A DNA stretch of 10,519 bases. Origin: Phycisphaerae bacterium. Its GTDB lineage: Bacteria; Planctomycetota; Phycisphaerae; Sedimentisphaerales; UBA12454. The position numbers were made by a program, and so were the translations under genes. Positions 7,403 to 10,519 of this stretch are shown in pieces (position 1 is the stretch's first letter; every line of letters starts with the position of its first letter). Location: contig JAQTQF010000040.1 in NCBI GenBank assembly GCA_028712345.1, forward strand, positions 1-10,519. The letters are read 5' to 3'. Under the pieces are notes generated by a model. It did no database searches. It worked only from the letters and a program-made list of their open reading frames with translations, and was not told the origin of the DNA.

Positions 7403-8872
7403 ATGGACTGGAAAAAGGAATGGAAAAAGTTAGCGGTGATTGTTGCCGTTTTTTTGGCGTGTTTTTATCTGCCGGTCCGTAGCGACCGTTTTGTTAATGG
7501 GGTACTGGAATCACTTCGTCTGGTCAAATGGTATGCACAGGAACATGTGCTGCTTTGTCTGGTTCCGGCGTTCTTTATCGCTGGGGCAATTTCGGTATTC
7601 GTCAGCCAAGCTTCTGTAATGAAGTATCTTGGCGTAAAGGCCAATAAAGTTCTGGCCTACGGAGTTGCTGCGATCTCCGGGACAATTCTTGCCGTATGCT
7701 CCTGTACGATTTTACCCTTGTTTGCGGGAATCTATCGAATGGGGGCAGGTCTTGGCCCTGCAACAGCATTTTTGTATTCCGGTCCTGCTATCAATATCCT
7801 TGCAATCATTTTGACAGCCCGAATTCTTGGAATGGAACTTGGTATTGCCCGTGCGGTCGGAGCCATTGCCTTCAGTGTCATTATTGGTCTCATTATGCAT
7901 TTTATCTATCGTAAGGAAGAAATTGAAAAGGCAAACGGCCAGATGGCTATGCCGGAACCGCAAGTGACTCGTCCGCTTTGGAAAAACGCCTTATTTTTTG
8001 CAGTCATGACAGGCGTACTGGTGTTTGCCAACTGGGGGGCACCTAATGATTTTAATTTTAAGACAACAGACGGGAACACAATCAGAGCGGCGGTTCTAAA
8101 ATCTCCCGAACATAGCAGTCCTTTGACAGGTTCTTATACTGTTAAACTTCTGGAAGGACAGCAAGCAGGTCAGGAAAGTGAAATTCCGATTGAGATGATT
8201 GTTGAAAAAACACCTGTTGCTGGAACATGGACAACGATCTGGAGTCATAAGTGGATCATTGCCAGTGTCTTTGGAGTAGCTTTAGGGATCATTCTCATCC
8301 TATGGTTTTCCATTCCATGGTGGAAGATTGTATTGACAGCGATTCCTACAACCATCTTGGCATTTGTTCTTCCAATGGATGGCATGATGGTCATGATTCC
8401 CTTTTCAGCGGCGGTGATCGGGCTTTCATGGGCGACCAGTACTACAAAGGGCGAATCCGAAGAATGGTTCGGTTCGACCTGGACATTTGCCAAGCAGATT
8501 CTGCCGCTGCTGTTCTTCGGTGTCATCATTGCCGGCGCCTTGCTGGGCAGACCGGGACACGAAGGATTGATCCCATCGCAATGGGTGGCGAAGGCAGTAG
8601 GCGGTAATTCTCTCTGGGCCAATCTGTTTGCCTCAGTAGCGGGAGCATTTATGTATTTTGCAACATTGACGGAAGTGCCGATTTTGCAGGGACTGATAGG
8701 TTCGGGAATGGGCAAAGGCCCCGCATTGGCACTGCTTTTAGCGGGACCTGCCCTAAGTCTGCCCAACATGCTTGTGATTCGCTCAGTTATGGGCACACAA
8801 AAAACGGTTGTATTTGTAACGCTGGTTATCGTTATGGCAACGATTTGCGGACTGATCTTTGGAGCAATATAA
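7403..8872 (+). CDS. DUF318/ArsP-type permease with two membrane halves
   Basis: A 489-residue inner-membrane transporter. The first half carries SGTILAVCSCTILPLFAGIY with C99 and C101, then GPATAFLYSGPAINILAI, signature features of the PF03773 (DUF318, ArsP_1) permeases. These move organoarsenicals or are linked to Cu/Zn and other metals. The second half repeats the pattern with ATLTEVPILQGLIGSGMG and GPALALLLAGPALSLPN. Between them, residues about 211-280 form a polar, beta-looking insert, likely outside the cytoplasm. About ten spans are predicted. AGGGAG at 7386-7391 lies about twelve bases before the ATG, and the gene starts four bases after the second regulator. The substrate is unknown, but co-occurrence with ArsR and a small thioredoxin-like protein is a known arrangement for this family. 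Confidence 0.88.
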   Translation: MDWKKEWKKLAVIVAVFLACFYLPVRSDRFVNGVLESLRLVKWYAQEHVLLCLVPAFFIAGAISVFVSQASVMKYLGVKANKVLAYGVAAISGTILAVCSCTILPLFAGIYRMGAGLGPATAFLYSGPAINILAIILTARILGMELGIARAVGAIAFSVIIGLIMHFIYRKEEIEKANGQMAMPEPQVTRPLWKNALFFAVMTGVLVFANWGAPNDFNFKTTDGNTIRAAVLKSPEHSSPLTGSYTVKLLEGQQAGQESEIPIEMIVEKTPVAGTWTTIWSHKWIIASVFGVALGIILILWFSIPWWKIVLTAIPTTILAFVLPMDGMMVMIPFSAAVIGLSWATSTTKGESEEWFGSTWTFAKQILPLLFFGVIIAGALLGRPGHEGLIPSQWVAKAVGGNSLWANLFASVAGAFMYFATLTEVPILQGLIGSGMGKGPALALLLAGPALSLPNMLVIRSVMGTQKTVVFVTLVIVMATICGLIFGAI

Positions 8873-8873
8873 G

Positions 8874-9617
8874 ATGGTAAAAAAAGTTAGTCTCATCAGT
8901 TTCTTGAGTATCTTATTTATTTTTGCAGGTTGTTCATCTGTAAATTTACAGAGAACCATAGACAACTCATCTGATACGGTATCCTGGTATTATCCTGATT
9001 GGATGTCTAATGCACCATATGCACCGACTTTTCAGGTGCTGGATACGGAAAGCGGCCTTGGGCCTTACGCCAAAACAGCGAAAACCATTACTCTCGAAGA
9101 TCTTGTAAAAATGCATGGCCATCTATGTGATGGCTTGGCGACAGCGGCCTGTGGTTTGTCACTCGGTTTGAAAGAATTATATCCCAATGGTGTAATTGAC
9201 CGCACTGATACCTGTTGTATAACGAATAATTCCCCATGTTTCGGCGATGTTGCTGCTTATCTTACCGGTGGCAGGGTAAGATTTGGTACTCAAAAAATTG
9301 ATCCCGATATGGGCAATGAGTTTATCCTCTACCGTATCTCAACAAAACAGGCAGTTAAAGTATCACTGAAAGATGGTGTTTTTCCCGCGAAACTTGCTGA
9401 ACTTGAAAAGAAAATGAAAACTGGAAACTTTACCATTGAACAAATGCAGCAATGTCAGAAGCTCGGATGGAATTTTGCTGAACGTCTTATCAACATGCCC
9501 TTGGAAAAATCATTTACGGTTGAAGATTTGGATAATTTTATGTGGAAGCCTGATGGCTATATTCATCAGGGTTCGAGAGGTGATGTCATCAATAAAAATG
9601 TACTTCAAAAACAATAA
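8874..9617 (+). CDS. lipoprotein with FmdE-like metal-binding domain
   Basis: A 247-residue protein starting at ATG 8874, one base after the permease stop, with GGAG (8861-8864) inside the permease end as ribosome binding site. An in-frame TTG at 8859 is less likely. The N-terminus is a lipoprotein signal, with a hydrophobic stretch 5-18 and FAGC giving a lipidated C20. The mature part contains HGHLCDG (H81, H83, C85), then DTCCITNNSPC (C114, C115, C122) and a GGRVRFGTQK strand. These match the FmdE/GAPES-like fold known from formylmethanofuran dehydrogenase subunit E. There is no sign of methanogenesis here, so the domain is probably used for metal or thiolate chemistry. The residues after 195 are charged and helical. 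Placement on the cell surface or in the periplasm, next to a permease, suggests a binding or delivery partner. Confidence 0.82.
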   Translation: MVKKVSLISFLSILFIFAGCSSVNLQRTIDNSSDTVSWYYPDWMSNAPYAPTFQVLDTESGLGPYAKTAKTITLEDLVKMHGHLCDGLATAACGLSLGLKELYPNGVIDRTDTCCITNNSPCFGDVAAYLTGGRVRFGTQKIDPDMGNEFILYRISTKQAVKVSLKDGVFPAKLAELEKKMKTGNFTIEQMQQCQKLGWNFAERLINMPLEKSFTVEDLDNFMWKPDGYIHQGSRGDVINKNVLQKQ

Positions 9618-9641
9618 GCCAATTATTAAAGGAACTTAAAA

Positions 9642-9875
9642 ATGAAAAAGATACAGATACTTGGAACAGGTTGTCCAAAGTGTAAGAAGTTGGCGGAAAA
9701 TGCTGAAGCTGCCGCCAAAGAACTTGGTATTGAGTATGACATCGAAAAAGTAACTCAGATCAATGACATCATGAAGATGGGTGTAATGGTGACTCCTGCT
9801 TTGGCGATTGATGGAACTGTGAAAGTTGCCGGCAAAGTTGCTTCGCCTGATGATATCAAAGCAATGCTTTCTTGA
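9642..9875 (+). CDS. small thioredoxin-like redox-active disulfide protein (CPKC)
   Basis: A 77-residue cytoplasmic protein of the MTH895/TM0996 'redox-active disulfide protein 2' type. The active site is GTGCPKCK (C11, C14), and the cis-proline loop is VTPAL (P52), followed by a beta hairpin and the VASPDDIKAML helix. AAAGGA at 9628-9633 lies eight bases before the ATG. Members of this family are often beside DUF318 permeases. It may pass electrons to, or load substrate onto, the permease's CSC motif. It lies 24 bases after the lipoprotein gene and is clearly in the same operon. Confidence 0.9.
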   Translation: MKKIQILGTGCPKCKKLAENAEAAAKELGIEYDIEKVTQINDIMKMGVMVTPALAIDGTVKVAGKVASPDDIKAMLS

Positions 9876-9897
9876 TAAAGACTGGCCAAGGGAATAT

Positions 9898-10230
9898 ATG
9901 ATATCGCGAAGTACGATAAATTTTATTTTGGATATTGTGTCTTTTTTAGTTCTGCTTGGACTTGCTATTACGGGATCTGTAATGAGATATGTATTACTGC
10001 CCGGAACCGGCGGCCTGGGACGCTCTATTCATGGCGGTGCCGGTCGCGGCGTGCAGGGGCAAGAATTATGGTCGATGACACGGCATGAATGGGGCAGTAT
10101 TCATTTTTATTTGGCTGCTGTATTTGTTGTTCTAATGGTTATCCATATCATCCTGCATTGGTCATGGATTAAACATTATGTGAAGTCATTGTTAGTCGAT
10201 AGATGTTCAACAACTAAAACGAAAGGATAA
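9898..10230 (+). CDS. small DUF4405-type membrane protein, histidine-rich
   Basis: A 110-residue protein starting at ATG 9898, with AAGGGA (9888-9893) just upstream. An earlier in-frame ATG at 9826 would overlap the thioredoxin gene by 50 bases and add an unrelated N-terminus, so it is rejected. Two membrane spans (about 9-34 and 70-90) frame a Gly-rich linker. The motif TRHEWGSIHFYLA and then VIHIILHWSWI matches the DUF4405 family, which resembles cytochrome b561-like or NapH-like heme proteins. H63, H69, H83 and H87 could coordinate heme. With only two spans it would need to dimerise or pair with another protein to hold two hemes. It may carry electrons across the membrane for the redox proteins of this operon. 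Confidence 0.82.
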   Translation: MISRSTINFILDIVSFLVLLGLAITGSVMRYVLLPGTGGLGRSIHGGAGRGVQGQELWSMTRHEWGSIHFYLAAVFVVLMVIHIILHWSWIKHYVKSLLVDRCSTTKTKG

Positions 10231-10235
10231 GTATT

Positions 10236-10519
10236 ATGGCACAAGAGAATTCATGTGAATGTAGTGGCGGTCCTAAGCTGATTTTTGCCTGTTCAGGAGC
10301 AGCGGATGTCGGAGCGATTGCCGACAGGGCTGCTCGCAAAATGACCCAAGACGGCATCGGGAAAATGTTCTGTACCGTTGGGATTGGCGGGCGCATCAGC
10401 GGGATTATGAAAACAACTGAATCGGCAGATAAGATTCTGGCTATTGACGGCTGTCCGCTGAATTGTGTCAGAAATTCTTTGGAACTGGCAGGTTTCAAAC
10501 AGGTTGAACATATTCAGCT
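10236..10519 (+). CDS. DGC-domain putative zinc-binding protein, 3' partial
   Basis: Ninety-four codons are visible, and the frame runs off the right edge. GAAAGGA (10221-10227) lies eight bases before the ATG, and the gene follows the DUF4405 gene by five bases. After a short head with C7 and C9 comes LIFACSGAADVGAIADRAAR, a conserved start of the DGC family (PF08859). C46 follows, then AIDGCPLNC with C73 and C77. These cysteines are the family's proposed zinc or metal ligands. No enzymatic function is established. It probably acts in the cytoplasm as a metal- or metalloid-binding partner of this operon. No signal peptide is seen. Confidence 0.87.
   Translation, partial: MAQENSCECSGGPKLIFACSGAADVGAIADRAARKMTQDGIGKMFCTVGIGGRISGIMKTTESADKILAIDGCPLNCVRNSLELAGFKQVEHIQ

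Noticed and set aside
8245..8796. Long minus-strand open frame (183 codons) opposite the permease gene.
   Set aside because: It is antisense to a clearly conserved transporter, has no recognisable domain, and is a shadow of that gene's codon use.
8859..8873. TTG start for the FmdE lipoprotein gene.
   Set aside because: ATG 8874 has GGAG nine bases upstream and gives a normal lipoprotein signal (MVKK then a hydrophobic core).
9826..10230. Longer form of the DUF4405 gene starting at ATG 9826.
   Set aside because: It would overlap the thioredoxin-like gene by 50 bases and add 24 residues without family similarity. ATG 9898 has an AAGGGA site just upstream.
1..10519. CRISPR arrays, tRNA or rRNA genes, and complete insertion sequences.
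   Set aside because: I saw no regularly spaced direct repeats, no cloverleaf or conserved rRNA blocks, and no transposase.

Overview
The window (10,519 bases, moderate to low GC, all genes on the + strand) looks like a chromosomal metal-handling region of a Gram-negative bacterium with an outer membrane. It carries a tripartite RND metal exporter and a lipoprotein. The style of the genes resembles what I associate with anaerobic Planctomycetota (Phycisphaerae/Sedimentisphaerales-like) or related PVC and sediment bacteria: a very long CusA with extra membrane segments, a CusB with an embedded heavy-metal-binding motif and DUF3347-like modules, and a permease/FmdE/small-thioredoxin/DUF4405/DGC gene set. 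The lineage is an inference from recall, not a search, and is tentative.

Left part (1-6280): a Cu(I)/Ag(I) efflux operon. It opens with the 3' part of a cusB-like periplasmic adaptor gene, whose start lies outside the window. After a 1-base gap comes a complete cusA-like pump gene of 1290 codons. It retains the E. coli CusA methionine triad (M744, M794, M883) and the TM4 proton-relay acidic residues (D491, E498). A small DUF3147-type membrane protein follows with its own ribosome binding site.

Middle (6281-6709): 429 non-coding bases. The left half holds several inverted repeats, including a 9-bp hairpin inside a 6-bp outer stem, and a weak hairpin followed by a T-run. The right half holds a convincing sigma70-type promoter (TTGACA, 17 bases, TATTAT). 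A perfect 14-bp palindrome sits just upstream, and an imperfect inverted repeat covers the -10 box.

Right part (6710-10519): a second operon with tight spacing. In order it holds an ArsR-family sensor with a CxC metal box, a second divergent ArsR-like winged-helix protein, a two-half DUF318/ArsP-type permease with a CSC motif and a soluble insert, and a lipoprotein carrying an FmdE-like domain. These are followed by a 77-residue thioredoxin-like protein with a CPKC motif, a small histidine-rich DUF4405 membrane protein, and a Cys-rich DGC (putative zinc-binding) protein cut by the window end. A plausible reading is an ArsR-controlled export or acquisition system for a thiophilic metal or metalloid. 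In it the permease moves the substrate, while the surface lipoprotein, the dithiol protein, the b-type-like membrane protein and the DGC protein bind it or change its redox state. The substrate cannot be read from the sequence. This second operon is the best candidate here for an incompletely described system.
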